Source: Muricea muricata
Lineage: Eukaryota; Cnidaria; Anthozoa; Malacalcyonacea; Plexauridae
Assembly: GCA_963855995.1 (NCBI GenBank)
Contig: OY979724.1
Span: 8,942,532-9,006,531, forward strand
DNA length: 64,000 nucleotides
Direction: 5' to 3'
Of this stretch, positions 12,019 to 24,725 are shown piece by piece; within the stretch, counting starts at the first letter, position 1, and the number at the start of each line of letters is the position of its first letter. The notes under the pieces were generated by a model. That model was not told the DNA's origin and made no database searches. It was given only the letters and a program-made list of their open reading frames with translations. The position numbers and the translations under genes were made by a program.

Positions 12019-14740
12019 CAGTTTGAAACAATTGATATTTTATGACACCACACCTTTATACGTACATATTTCAGTCATAATGTAGGATGAGGCTCCGTGC
12101 GCATATGTCTAGTCTATATTATACACAGCACATACACACTATAAATAAAATTAAACGCATCAAAGACGAGTTCGGTAGGTCAAATTGATTAGGACAAGCT
12201 CGCTTTAAAGCATATAATTTTTTGAAAATAAGCGTTGTTTTCAGTTTTGGTTTATTGACTTTGAAACGACTGAAAAACAAATTTCGAAGTTAAAACTGAC
12301 CTGTCGAGCTTTTTGGGAGAGATTGGTTTCCAGTTTCGAACGCGAACGAGCACATCTGCAAGAAAAGTGCGATGTTCGCCATTCGCGATAAAGCGTAGTC
12401 TCGCTTACCATGCTATCAACCACGAGAATCATGATGATTTACAAAAGTTAAAGTGATAACTTTCGTAAATAATATACAGTTTTAATATACGATGAGTGTT
12501 TTTAGTAAGTAGTTATTTTTTAAAAGACCTTTCAGGTAATTATGTACTTCACGAAACATGCATGCGAAGCGGAGGTGCCATTGCTCCTTATGTATACGCA
12601 ACCAGCGGCCCCACAGGTCTATTCACATGAACAACTTTCATTTTTGTATATGTTACTCACAGAATTTTATTGACACCTATAATTAATGTTAACTAGCACA
12701 ATCGAGTGGTCTTAAATAAAGCGCTTATGCATGGGTTTAATGGTAGACTCCCAGACCACTCTTTGTAATTAAATATAATTTTAATTTGTAACTGGAGTTC
12801 AGTTCAGTTAATGGGTGAGACCAAGTTAGTTTTTCTGAGTTTTGAGCTGAAGTATTTAACGCCAAAGATCGGGCCGTATGTGAGAGTTAAATCCCGAGAA
12901 GCGAGGCTTTTATCCAAATACAGCCTGAGGGCGAAGCCCGAACTGACTTATTTCATGATTGAGACAATGTCAATGACGTTGAACTTAGTACGGTGGTCCA
13001 TAAGGAGGACAGTTGCCCTCCCCCTGCGCGCCTTTTGCTGACGGGGCAGCAGGGCAGCATTGCCCTTCACTCGTAAGGATTAGCATGCGTGGCAGCTGGT
13101 CAATTTGGGGGAGTGAACTAGCCCGCAAGGCAGGCGAGAGGCGGGAGCTGAAATACCGTCTGCAAGGCTTGGTGTGACTTTTGAATATATCCCGGAAATT
13201 GATGATTGGTTCTCCAGATCCGTTGTTGTCAATCAAAGAAAAAAACCGTTAATATGACTTTTTCACTACATTGAAAAATTCCCTGTAACTTGTTCAATTT
13301 TGAATTTTTTATTGTAATACTATATTTATTGTCGTGCTATCAGGCCGTCAAAAGCTTGATTTATTATGGCGTTAAAGGCGCGTCGACTCAAAACGGTCTT
13401 TCTGTTCCCGTCCCTCGCTTGCCTTGTGTGCTAATTCCCACCTCAAATTTACCGACTGTTCGATAAATATCATCAAATTTCAAAGCACCATAAACGAAGA
13501 ATCATGAATTAGTGATAAAAGGTAAATATTACAATTTAGTATAATTTCTGTAGTAAGTAATGGTTTTCAAGCATTTTGATTGGTTGCCTGACCAGTAATG
13601 AGGCATTATTTACTAGTTGGCATTTTTTGTGGTAACTGAACCACATTGTCACTGAAAATTTGGATGTCGCGTTTGAAGCCAACCACTCAGAGGCCAGCAT
13701 TCAATCACGTGACAGAAGTCTGATATAGCCTTCAAATCCGACAGCCATTTGTTTCTTTGATGGTGTGCATTTCTAACACGCAATGCAAATAATATATACC
13801 AGGATATCTCAGCCGGAAAAGTTACATATTTTTTAAAATAACACCAAAAACATCGCTGCATTTTTTCTACATTTTAACTAAGTTCCATACGAAAATACTA
13901 CAAACTAAAAAAATACAGCGAAATCTGAACTATAGCGCGTTATTTTTGTTTACGTTCGAAATATTAATTACTACAAATTATTTTGACCTTTCGCTGCAAA
14001 AATCTATGCCATCCTTTATTGTATCTTCCCCCAATTACCACGGAATGAATCGCTATCGTTTTCCCAAGATATTTGCCGCTTTTAAGCGAAAAATATTAAA
14101 TAGTGAAGACGCTACAACGACTTGCAGCGTATACGTGAACACAGTACATATGTCGCATTTTGATTTAAGTCTATTTTAGCGCGCACGTATCACATTTCAC
14201 CTGTCAAAACATGCGAAGAAAGTACCCTACGGTTCCCTAGGACTCGGAAACCGTACCTACAGGCTAAAATTTCGTAAGCAGCGTGTTTTCCACGTGTCTA
14301 TAGCAACATGCATTCCTACATTTTTTATTTTACGGACTTGGATTGTGAACCCACATTTCCTTGAGGTTTATGCCTGGTTCTCTGGTTAACTGATTAAGCA
14401 CAAGGCTTACCACATGTACGCGTCGCGTACCTATTTTTTCAAAATGACTGGCAATGAGAGTCGTTTTGATGTATTATACTTTTGCCAAAATTAGCAAATG
14501 GAGAAAAATTGCATTAATATAAACTCAAAAATACAAACTTTGATGTTAAACTATCTTAATGTAATAGATCGTCTGCAAATACCTTATTAAATACTTTTTT
14601 CATTATTTAAAAATTACAGGTAAACTTTAGTCTTTAGTTAGGAGTTTTCAGAAGTAAACTGTATTCATAAAAGACGAAAGTGCATTTTATACACGTAAAT
14701 TTTATTAAAGAAATTATACTAAAACAATTATTCGCCTCAG
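12019..14740. other. gene-free stretch after the kinase gene
   Basis: No supported gene. A local GC-rich block of unknown origin lies at about 12990-13180 (GGAGGACAGTTGCCCTCC, AGCCCGCAAGGCAGGCGAG) and may be part of a retroelement. A short stem with GGGCGAAGCCC at its tip is at about 12928-12938. 14231-14256 holds a small inverted repeat (CGGTTCC to GGAAACCG). The rest is AT-rich without domain-like frames. Confidence 0.4.
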
Positions 14741-14813
14741 TGGTAAATATTCACCTCGACTTCGCTTCGGTGAATATTCACCAATAATCACTTCGCCTAT
14801 CACTTCGCCTTCG
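14741..14813. repeat. TTCG-tipped hairpin repeat
   Basis: GGTAAATATTCACC and GGTGAATATTCACC form a stem around an ACTTCGCTT loop, followed by further CACTTCGCC-type repeats. It belongs to the hairpin class seen at about 19880, 20870, 27190 and 36700. Confidence 0.6.
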
Positions 14814-16742
14814 GTGAATAAGAAGGCCAAGGAAAGAATAGAAGAACACGAACGTAGTAATAATCATTGCAATGGTTCAAAAGAATTGAGAGGGAACCAA
14901 CCAGGTATAGCTTGCCAGATTGATCATCATCAAAAGCAGCAACAGCTGAGACGGACTGGTTTGGTAGCTCATTTGGATACCAGGGACTTGCAATTCGCGG
15001 TCATAGAGATGAAGAGTTAAATATTATCCAGTTTAATAATTAAGGATAAGGAAAAACATAATACCTGCTTGTAATTGTTAAAGAGTGAATATCAATATTT
15101 TTTACGAGATCCTAAAGAAGCAAGAAAGGCTGATAGTGTTAAATGCTAGACGAGTATTGGTCCAAGAGATGAATTCAAACAATTTCTCTTCCATTATAAG
15201 CGATGAAATAAGCGATACTTCAAAATTGGAGCAATTGTCGTTTTCCGTTCGTACGTGCAACAACAGTTATGAGACGTTCGAAAGTTTTATTAGGATGTTG
15301 TCATGTGACCAAGGCTTGACATCGAACGCTTTGTTGAAGTATATAAAAGACATACTGTTGAGATGCAATCAATATAGATTCACAAAAGTTAGTTGGCACG
15401 ACTTTTGACGGAGCATCATCCATGGCACGACTCGCTGCCCTGCTGAAGGAAAATTTTGGAGATAACATAGTACATATCTACTGCTTCGCACATTGCAATG
15501 AACTTGCGTTTAAAGATGCCACTGCGCTGTCCCCATTGATTGCCGAAGCACAAGATTTGTGCGAAGATTTGTATGTTCTAATTTAATAGCGTCTCTCCTA
15601 ACCTTTGAGAACATACGAGAAGAAATTGGTGATGACTCAGATGCTCTGAGACTAAAGAATTTATCTCGGAACAAGATGGACCACGAGAGGAACAGCAGCT
15701 GTAGTGATCATTAAGAAAACTAGAGAGTTACAGGAAGCGTTGGAAATCGTCAGTCCTGAGTGTCGTGCAAAATCACGTGGTATGCTTGACAAAATTCAAT
15801 CCGTTCGACGGTTGTTCAGATTGGCGGTTATGCATGAACTTGCAAATTTGTTAGAAAATAATTCCAGGAATTTGCAATCCTCTTCCCTCACTGCAGAGCA
15901 GGCAGTGTATGGCATAAAGAAAATGCTTGTTCGTCTGCAAGAGATGCGGTCAAAATATAGGTTCCAACGTTTGTATGACCAGACAATAAAGCTGCCTGAT
16001 TTACGAGATGAAAATGAAACGCAAAAGTCGAAAAGACATAAGTGAGCTCGACGTCATCTGTCCGACCATTTCGCTCATTCTAGTTCGTCTTCTTCAGTAA
16101 TTGAAATGGATAATGCAAAAGAGTTATTGCGTATTCATTACGAAGCTGGACGAGTCTTTGCAGAAACGTTTTTGTCGCGAAGATTTAGAGACAAACCTCA
16201 GGCAATAGAGACATGCTTACGTAATTAAAGCAGTAAACAAAGAAATGTCCTTACAAGAAGATCGGCCACAGCTAAAAGATTTTCCTGTAGTTATCAATAT
16301 ATCATGATACTTTGGTGGAGCAGCTAGCATAGTTACCAGTTGTGATAAAGCTTTACAACACAGAATGTGTGTTACCTATCAAGAAGGTCACAAAGCTATC
16401 GACGCTTTGCGAAATATTTAATCATAGGAAGTCCACCAAAAAATGTCTTTCTGAAGTGCACAAAATGTTGACATTTTACAGTCTGTACCTATTAGTTGCG
16501 CTACAGTCGAAAGAAGCTTTAGCGTTATGCGACGCATAAAATCTTGGCTCATATCAACCATGTCTGAGAATAGCCTAAATAATGAAGTGTTCGATACTAT
16601 TCACAAGCACCGTATTGACGCGGTAGGTAGCGAAAGTGTCGCTAAAGTTTTTGTCGCGTCAAACGAACAAAGACAGCGTTATTTTGAAACACTCATTACG
16701 TTTTCTACCGTCTTTGTACATGTAAGTTCATATTTCTTATAG
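14814..16742 (+). pseudogene. hAT transposase remnant (ZMYM1/THAP12-like), frameshifted
   Basis: Pieces of one hAT transposase appear in order with frame changes and stops. 14814-14970 carries a zinc-finger tail (EEHERSNNHC). 14972-15025 in another frame gives GYQGLAIRGHRDEELN. 15085-15408 gives ISDEISDTSKLEQLSF and the KDILLRCN segment. 15405-15585 gives TFDGASSMARL and FAHCNELAF, the Asp- and His-containing core. Helical middle segments follow at 15704-16045 and 16108-16226. 16342-16742 carries the C-terminal dimerisation (hATC) region, with SEVHKMLTFY then RRIKSWLISTMSENSLNNEV in an overlapping frame. At least four frame changes make it non-functional. A right end (complement of CAGAGACGCCGGAAGC plus a G-rich run) lies at 16876-16919. 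The matching left end was not found. Confidence 0.85.
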
Positions 16743-16875
16743 TCGTTGAAATAAAAGCATCAAATAAGCGTTGACAATGGCACTTTGAGGCTCAATGTTT
16801 AAACGTTTAGGCCTTTAGGGTTTCTCCTAAATACGATTAACTTACCAAGGAAAAATGGAGTGACCTTTTTCTCGA

Positions 16876-16919
16876 CGCTCCCTCCCCCCCCCCTGCCCTT
16901 GGTTGCTTCCGGCGTCTCT
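16876..16919 (+). mobile_element. hAT right terminus
   Basis: On the minus strand this reads CAGAGACGCCGGAAGCAACC followed by GGGCAGGGGG. It is the characteristic end of hAT elements with this transposase type and sits 130 bp after the last transposase fragment. The next element begins directly behind it. Confidence 0.55.
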
Positions 16920-17918
16920 GGATGTAGCTTGATGGCCCGCCAGGTTAGTGTAGCTTTATTTTGTTAGTCTTGTACAGTTTTATGCAATGAGCAGATGAGC
17001 ACCTGCTCATAACTTCTTATGAGCGCATGTTCACACGCTCATACGGCCCGATGTGACCCGATAGCCCGACAGTTATAACCCTCCGACATATTTAAATAAT
17101 ACCAAACTTCGATATTTGTATAAAATTTTACTAAGAGCAATATGAGAAATATTTATGTAGTTAATGAACTTCATGATCATCACTGCCCTCAGTGAAATTG
17201 TAGTCTTTTAAACGTCTTTCAATAAGAAATTTTCTCCTATAGTTAACAGCTGCATCTACAGCCTCTTCTGTATCAAATTAATCATCGTTCACGAGCGCAT
17301 CCTTTGTTTGCACATTTTTCTTATGCACTGGATCTTTCTTTAGTTGTTGTATCCATCGGAGACGCTGCAACTAAATACTTTCCAACTCCTTTTGGAGCTC
17401 AGGCAGAATATTAGAGTAAGCTTTTTCTTCAGCGGTTTGCTCATCCAAATCACTATGAACTAAATTCATCTTCATTTCCTGAAAAGTCGTCTTATGCTCT
17501 TGCATTGCTTCTTCTACCGTAGCTATCCAAGGATCCGCTTCTTCCTCTTCAGTTTCCGAGTCTCTTGTCTTCGGACTTTCAGACCCGTGAGTTGTAACGG
17601 TCGAAACATCATCTTCTGAGTCCGCTGTAAGACTTTCTGTTTCTGACATTTCTCTCTCTTTGTTTTTTAGCGGGCAGTACTCGTTTTCGTGTCGACGTAG
17701 ATCGAAACCACGATTAAATGCTTTCCCGCAAAAATTTGTAGCTTATTCTACTAGCACTGATTGTGTAGAAATGCCTTGTAATTGAGCAGCACTGTATGTT
17801 TTATGAGGATGTGAGCAAGTATTCTTGATCAGTTTTTACGCTCATCTTCTCATCGCATAAAATTGTGCAAGACTAACAAAATAGCTACACTAATCCCGCG
17901 GGCCATCAGGCCACATCG
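16920..17918. mobile_element. 1-kb TIR element with zinc-finger/acidic ORF
   Basis: The outer 70-75 bp at each end are imperfect inverted copies: GATGTAGCTTGATGGCCCG, TTAGTGTAGCTTTATTTTG and ATGAGCAGATGAGC at the left, with complements at 17840-17918. Between them lies one minus-strand ORF remnant (17161-17742) and no recognisable transposase. The element abuts the hAT terminus. Superfamily is not assigned, and I could not define a target duplication. Confidence 0.65.
17161..17742 (-). pseudogene. zinc-finger plus acidic-domain ORF, broken
   Basis: Reading from 17742 the frame begins with a C2HC-type finger (FCGKAFNRGFDLRRHENEYC). A Ser/Glu/Asp-rich stretch follows (MSETESLTADSEDD, then ETEEEEADPW), then a helical segment (EEAMQEHKTTFQEMKMNL). 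The uninterrupted part from the ATG at 17649 ends at 17371. The same frame continues past that stop with matching character (RWIQQLKKDPVHKKN, then EEAVDAAVNYRRKFL) to a final stop at 17161, with a second internal stop at about 17296. It is therefore a longer protein (about 190 codons visible) broken by two stops. An in-frame stop also lies directly upstream. A DNA-binding accessory protein of its element is possible, but function is unknown. Confidence 0.65.
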
Positions 17919-18756
17919 GGCCTTATGAGCGTATGAGCATGCATGTGCTCATGAGTATTTATGAGCAGGTGCTCATGTGCTCATCAAAATTGTACGAGAC
18001 TTGAAATTCGAACAAGATATAGCAATACTGGTCTTAATACTTTACAGAATATTCCAAATGCTAATCTTGTGTTAATTTATGCAACCAAAGAAACGGCTTT
18101 CCACCAATATTTTGCCCTAAAAACGTATACATTTTCGCATTCGCCATACCCCTTTTAAATAATAATAATACTTGTATATATTTCAATCAATTTTTGTTCA
18201 ATACTTGTGTATTTTCTCCTATCTTACACTCTTTACTCAATAACATTGTCATCTATACGTTAGATGACGTCACCAAGTAACGTTGTCGTCTATATGAATT
18301 AACATTTATATAGAAGAAAATTTCATTTCCTGAACACAATTCGATTAAACTAGTTAAAAAACTGAAATAGATATCGTAAAACCGTATAGATAATAACTAT
18401 ATTCTCTTAAGTCTTAACTAAGTATTTATAGGTTTGTAAAAAGCTGTCAGCTTAGGTTGATTTCGCCGACATTCAAGCGAATCTGCTTGTGCTTGAAAGT
18501 GCTAAATGTGGTCAAAAACGAACGACAGAAAAGAGCGGCAGGAATAAGAAGTAAAAAACGCAAAAAAACAGTTAAAGCCGGATACAGATGTAACTGTGAA
18601 AAACACTTTAAGGTCATTTGGGCACTTTTTCTCAGCCGCATATAATCCAATTTATTGTTTAATAGTTGTTTACTTGTTTCATTGTGACATATTTATAGTT
18701 AATTAAATTATCACTGTTTAATTTTATATATTAATGGAGCATTATTACACATATTC
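17919..18756. other. repeat debris, no gene
   Basis: 17926-17985 is a cluster of short near-palindromes of the form ATGAGCA-NN-TGCTCAT, followed by TTGTACGAGACTTGAAATT, which occurs inverted at 5985-6010 in the 693-bp element. The open frame 18457-18645 is basic (RSKKRKKTVK) but has no recognised domain. Confidence 0.45.
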
Positions 18757-18953
18757 AGTGGTCGTATTAACGAGTTGGGGTCATCAAAAGGTGGTCGTTG
18801 GTCGTATTAACGAGGTGGTCGTATTAACGGGGTAACTTTATTAGGAAATACATTAACATTTTGCTGGGACAAAAAAGTGGTGGTAATAACGAGGTGGTCG
18901 TATTAACGAGGTGGTCGTATTAACGAGGTGGTCGTATAGCGGGGTTCCACTGT
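18757..18953 (-). mobile_element. pogo/Tigger-like terminus with tandem subterminal repeats
   Basis: The unit GGTCGTATTAACGAG recurs about six times, and the stretch ends in AGCGGGGTTCCACTG followed by TA. Its complement CAGTGGAACCCCGCTATACG is the style of Tc1/mariner-pogo ends, which insert at TA. The opposite end was not found. Confidence 0.6.
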
Positions 18954-19134
18954 ACGCTGCGCCTATTGTAGGACAATATATCCATACGACACCAAATGCT
19001 TCCTCAGCTTGCAATTAAAGAAAACACCAAAAAAACAAATTGTACAAACTGATCCCATACTATGACTCACTCTTAATGCACGACAGACGTCCCTAACCCA
19101 CACTTGCTCCTAACCAACGATCACTGGCTGAAAT

Positions 19135-19535
19135 GCGACAACTCACTAATTGTAACCAGCTCTAGGTACATGTATAAGAAACGTTATTCTGTCGGACATT
19201 TATATACCATAATTTATTCGAACAGTTTTATTTAAAACATCTGTTTATTGTACAGTTCTGTACTGTTTGTTTATTGTTGTAAAAAACTTTACAATATACA
19301 TTTTAAACAACTACTTTGCGTCTCTGTTATCCCAAAATAACGTTTCCTCATAGCGTTACCCAGTCACGTTACCCCATAACCTTACGCAATCACGTTACCC
19401 TGCTGACGTCAGCGTCTTGCATTACTTCCGGTCCCAAAGGGGCCCTTATGATGACGTCAACATACACCACCATCTTGCATACTAATTACTATGACGCCAG
19501 CGCCTTGCAAAATTGTTCCGCCATCTTGAATAAAT
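19135..19535 (+). mobile_element. relative of the 693-bp TIR element (partial)
   Basis: Shares TTGTTGTAAAAAACTTTAC, TTGCGTCTCTGT, TGACGTCA and CATCTTGCATACTAATTACT with the right half of 5803-6495 in the same orientation, but lacks clean matching ends. Confidence 0.55.
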
Positions 19536-19822
19536 GTTAAAGGTAGGTTACAGTCGCTTCTGCGCATCCAATCTGCTCATAACAAATGTGGACCACATTG
19601 TCCAAATTTTGCGTTTTTAAAAACTTTTTTGAATTAAAACGCTCGTTTAGATTCCATTAGGAGCATAGCAAACCCAAAAAGTGTCAGATATTCAGTTAGT
19701 TTAATCAAATTTTACAAATATATCAAATATAGCAGCGCCATAGTGCCCGAGTAGAACTACTGTTTCTTCTCTGTTTCATTTTTTATTTAAATGGCTGACG
19801 TTTCTGCAAAATGAATAATAAA

Positions 19823-19957
19823 ATAATTATTGAGTTTGGCTTGCGCAGTATATCGGAATTATTCAGACCTCGGGCAGCGTTATCTGCCTTCGGTAGGTAA
19901 CGCTTACCTCGATCTGAATAAGTCCGATATTTTGCTCAGCCTCATCCAATAATTCTT
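19823..19957. repeat. hairpin repeat (GGATGAGG type)
   Basis: A long imperfect stem: ATATCGGAATTATTCAGACC pairs with GATCTGAATAAGTCCGATAT around a tip containing CCTTCGG. The right end reads as ATTATTGGATGAGG on the minus strand, the same end as the hairpins at 36640 and 48330. Confidence 0.65.
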
Positions 19958-20039
19958 AATTTTTCTATCAGCAATATTTAGCGAGGCATGAATCTATAAC
20001 CACATACTCGTTTCGAGTTTCGTGGCATCGATCCATTAC

Positions 20040-20260
20040 AGTTACCACAATTAAGATCAGAACTAATTAGTATGCGAAGCCTGCTCGGAATTTGTCGACA
20101 GAATCGCAAGCTTCGGTTTCCGACGGTGCTCGAAAATGTTTCGAGTTTTTTCAAACGTTTTTCTGTGCGCGACGTGGAATTAGCTCAAAATTGTAATCTG
20201 TTTGGTTTTCATCAACAGTATCTTTGTTTTTAAGGTAATATGCTTTATTCTTCCTTTTTA
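20040..20260 (+). repeat. dispersed repeat, also inverted at 55945-56120
   Basis: TTCGGTTTCCGACG, TCGAAAATGTTTCGAG and TTTAAGGTAATATGCTTTAT recur in reverse orientation just outside the right arm of the large palindrome. It is probably the body of the LINE fragment whose 3' end follows, or an element inserted in it. Confidence 0.45.
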
Positions 20261-20329
20261 AGGTAATATGCAGAATTATTGTTTTTGAATAATGATCTTG
20301 AAGTGCGTTGTGTTTCGTTTCGATGCGGT

Positions 20330-20512
20330 TGCTTTTATATTATACATAAAGTTATATGTATTAAGTTATATTGTATATATGTGTTCATGTAAATAGTGCA
20401 TGACTAAATATTTAATGTAATTTATAGGGTTGCAGGACCCCACTGAAAAACACTTCTGTGATGTGGGTATCCTGGGTAAATATGAACTTAATAATAATAA
20501 TAATAATAATAA
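20330..20512 (+). mobile_element. LINE 3' end with (AAT)n tail
   Basis: GTAATTTATAGGGTTGCAGG, a GACCCCACTG...ATGTGGGTATCC hairpin and GGTAAATATGAACTT run into about eight AAT units. This is the usual 3' terminus of a CR1/L2-like LINE, whose tail is a short tandem repeat. No reverse transcriptase is seen upstream. Confidence 0.7.
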
Positions 20513-20800
20513 TTCTCTATTTGTATTTGTAGTATACTATCTAGATTGCTCATAGAGTTCGATTTTTATGAAATCGGATTGGAATTAAGTACAATATTGG
20601 AGTATTTAATACGACCACTTCTCAATATAAAGACTGCGGCTTTTATTTGAAATTTCTTTAAATAATAACGTAAAATCTGATACAAATGGCTGAGTTCTTA
20701 ATTTTAATTGGCTGAGACAGTTCTATAAATTTGGATCTTTTTGAAATAGTATAAAGAGGGTAGAATGTAGCCTAACAAAACGTGGCAAGGAACTGTTGAC

Positions 20801-21199
20801 AATTAACACTTATTGACTGAGACCGAGGGAAACAGTATGTTTTGTGAACCAGAGACTGTCCATGTTTCCCGAGGCGAAGCCGAGGGAAACATCGACAGTC
20901 AAGGGTCCACAAAACATACTGCTTTCCCGAGGTCTCAGTCAATAAGTATTTTATTATATACTGAGTGTCAAAAGAGAAGAAAAGTACCACAAATCAATCA
21001 AACATGTGTAAAAAGGATTAGCTTTTACCTGACATGGCTCCGTGAGGCTCTGTGGATTTGTTATTTACCGGTGAATAAAAGTAATGTCCACCGCTTAGCT
21101 ACGTTGCCAGGGAGACACTAGAATTTCTCCACTATCACGTGATACGTTCTTAACCAATAAGAAACAGGAATAAATGAACTTTGACATTCAGTATATAAT
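20801..21199 (+). mobile_element. foldback element, copy A
   Basis: CTTATTGACTGAGACC and GGTCTCAGTCAATAAG bracket a hairpin with a GAGGCGAAGCCGAG tip. A tail follows (TATACTGAGTGTCAAAAG ... CACGTGATACGTTC ... TTTGACATTCAGTATATAA). A second copy on the minus strand at 47306-47670 is an insertion in the right arm of the large palindrome that the left arm lacks, which shows the unit is or was mobile. Confidence 0.75.
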
Positions 21200-22358
21200 A
21201 AATAGATTTATTCACTGAATTCAGACTTGTTTCATGATGAGTTGCAGGGGTTAGCTTTGAATCTGCAATTACAATGGAAAACAGACTTTTTTGGCTAAAA
21301 ATACGTGGGCAGATCCCTTGTGATATACCTGACTGATGTATTATTTAATTTCTGCACACAACCTCTGGCTTTGTTACATTTTTCTCATGCTTTACTTACC
21401 ATTTCAATTATTCCTATCCTAAATAAGATACTTTGAAATTTGTTTCTAGATTGGACAGTTGCTTCACATTCTCTCTCAACAACTGGCAGATTGCAAAAAG
21501 TTAAATTGTAAAAGGTATTGTCATCTTTCTACTTTTCATCTTTAACATTCAGGACAGTTTATTTGTCAGTTCGTTTGAGAAGCATCCTCAACATTCAATT
21601 TTTGGTATATTCGAATTTATGTTATCGATGTTGGCAAATTTATGTTAGATTCAACATTATTTCAAAATTCATCATCTGAATTTCAAGTACAAATTGTGAT
21701 ATTCATGTTTTGAAAGATGTTGAGTTTGATTCCGACTACATAAATTTGAAAACTCTATATTGACGGATATATGGTGAGGGGTCGAAATAAGAATGTGTTT
21801 TTGGTTGCTTAAATGGTGACCAGAGAAGCCAACTCTAGTATCAGGTCAGCATATGTGAATGAAATCTTTTTAATGAAGTTAAATAATTTTATTATTTACT
21901 GAAAGTAATTCAAAAGTGTTGATTGGTTAAGAACTGTGGATGATTGAAATCATCATATCCATTCAGTAGCTGTCCAAATTTGAAGTTATCAGATTACCAT
22001 AGAATATTGAAAACATATATTTGAGATTATGGCATCACACTAATTTATGCTGCTTATGCCAAATGCGGGAAAATAGAAATGGCTTCTTCAGTAGCTTGCA
22101 TCTTGTTTACAAGGCAAGATTCTGAGTGGGACATAAATACAAATAAATAACAAAACAATTATTGAATTCTTGTGTAATTTGGGTTAGGAAAGGTAATAAA
22201 AGATCAATTCATATTAAATACAATAAACTGGGCAAGAAATCCACTCTTCGAAGCCGAACACTTGTTCCTCAGGCTGACAGCTTCCTTCAGGCTCTTTTTT
22301 TAGGGGGGGGGGGCATAAATAATGTGATAATTAATACTGGCAGAATTTTATACAGTGC

Positions 22359-22361
<3 letters not shown>

Positions 22362-22401
<40 letters not shown>
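22362..22401. repeat. (AT)n microsatellite
   Basis: About 20 uninterrupted AT units. A poly-G run lies just upstream at about 22304. Confidence 0.9.
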
Positions 22402-22403
<2 letters not shown>

Positions 22404-23820
22404 ATCACTATAAAGTTTTCAAATTTATGTAGTCAGAATCGAATTCAATTTCTTTTGATCCTTTGTTGAATTCAACATAAATGTGCCAACATCGATAACA
22501 TAGACATGTTGAAAATAAAGAACATGAATATTGGTGGAAATCTGATGCCATACACAAGTTCTTGCCAATTAGCATGCAGCAAAGTCTTGGAAAATTGCTC
22601 TATATCAGTCAAATCACAAAAGAAATATGGAGTTCTGAAAATAGATCATTGAGTTACAATTATTGAGTTACAATTATAAAGTTACTATCTGATATTTGAA
22701 ATTTCAACATTAAAATTTACCAGAAATTTTTACATTTATTTTATTACTATTACTGTACCTTTTCAATTAGAGTTAATTAGTCAATTTTTACCTTGTCACA
22801 AATCACAACAACCAGATAATTTTCAAAGCATTTTAATTTCTATAAAGCTAAATAATGATAAATTGTTTGTGTTCTAAAATGTTGATGTATTGTTTTGAAT
22901 TTTAAACATACATTTTCCTTTGCTTCCTTTACATTCAAGCATTGTTTATGACAAATACGAATACGAGATAGGATTGAATAATTTAATAGGATAGTATAAT
23001 TGTTCCCAGTCTGTTTCTCCCAGTTTAACACCATGGGAATGATCATCTTGAGAACCAAAACTCATGAATTCTATTTTAACCCTAATGCATTTGTACTCAA
23101 AAAACTGAATCGAGAAAGGTCTCTAGTTTTTAGTGATTTTTAACAATCCCAAACATTTTGTCAGCGTCCATTTTTGGGACTTAACTTGAAAGGCAGAAAG
23201 AAATAGTATGTGCCATTTACATACTAATCACAGTTAGAGTGTCTAAAAAACACAAACTTAGTTGTAATTCAGCAGCATTTTCCCTGACAATTCTGCCACT
23301 TAGCCAAAAATTCAACTGTTAATGTTCATTTAACAATTTTTTAGTCTTTAACATTATCAAATATCAAGAAGATAAAATTAGCATGACAACAGCATTTGAA
23401 CTTTTTGTTCATTCTTAAACATACTTGGCTTTATCTCAAATAAATTACATCTTGTCAGGTTAAGAGTGATAAAAAGAGATACATGACTTATAAGATGGAA
23501 ATTATTATGTTTTTTAAATTTTTTTTGACGCTAGACAAAAACAGAGATGCTGTTCGTAAGATTTTTATTACATATTCATTTGATAAATTTTATAAAGTGT
23601 ATTGAAAAAGATAGTAGAAAATGTTAAGGCAGTTGAGAGATAAGGATATTTATTTAAAGGAATTGCTAATTATGGATAATTTTATGAGAATGTTCATCTA
23701 TATTGTTACTTAAATTGTAATCTTCACAAATTCATTTCAAAAAATTCTTTACATAATTTGCACTTGACCCTTTTAATTGAAAATTCAATTCCCATAAGAA
23801 TTAAATTAAAAAAATCCCCC

Positions 23821-23930
23821 CTACCCTGGCCCAGCTCCCCAACTACTACTACTTCCACCTAAGTAGAAGTACTGCACATATAGTGAAAGTACTTCTACTT
23901 ATTTACGGTGGAATTATTACTCGGAGAGCT
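23821..23930. repeat. position-conserved hairpin, outer left copy
   Basis: CTACCCTGG...CTTCCACCTAAGTAGAAGTAC pairs with GTACTTCTACTT...GGTGG. Copies sit at the corresponding place in all four arms (33803, 51193, about 62555). This copy has decayed at its right end. Confidence 0.7.
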
Positions 23931-24725
23931 GCAAATGCTAAAGCAAATTGTGTCCTCCACCGATTCTACCAACTGCCCTCTTGCCTCAGTTCTAAGCTGT
24001 CTTCCTCAGTCCTAAGCTCCTAGCTGCATTTCACTCGTCACCCTCACTTTCCTCACCATCGCACAGTCGTCACTCACAGTTGAAAACCCCCATGCACCAC
24101 CGCCACTCCGACCTCCAACCTAATTTCCGAAGATTAAAAGAATTCAATCTCGGTAAAGTATGCATTTTAAATGTCATTTATCTGGATGTTTTAGGTCAAA
24201 CGTAAACAGAAAACGGTCGAATGTAAAAACATCAGAAGTTTTATATAAAACAGGTGAGAATTCTACTTAAATTTACTTGCAATATATACAAAACTTAATT
24301 CGCATTTTGTTAGTTAATAATGAGACTTACTCTTAGCTATTTTGTTGGAATTGACGATAGATTTTGCTTTTTAGCATACGTTCAAAGGGAAACCCTATCG
24401 AAATTAATATACACGGCGCACACCCTCGCAGTCCATAACCTTTAGCTAATAAATTTGTTTTAAAACAAGCAAAATAAAATTGCGTTATCTAGCACTTAGA
24501 CCCACTTAGACCTAGAGTATTTGATCGAGTTTTCACAGGTAAAGCCTTCATCAAAAAATGCAATTTTTATTTAGCCTAAATGGCAGGCATTTTTGGCACT
24601 TGCTTTTGTGCAGGGCATTATACAGAACGGCAGGGCAGTGAGCCCTTTCCCCCCTCCCCCCTTCCTCCCAACCCAAAGATGCTAGTTTCGTGCATGAAAC
24701 GTATTAAACCCATGTGTTCGTAAAC

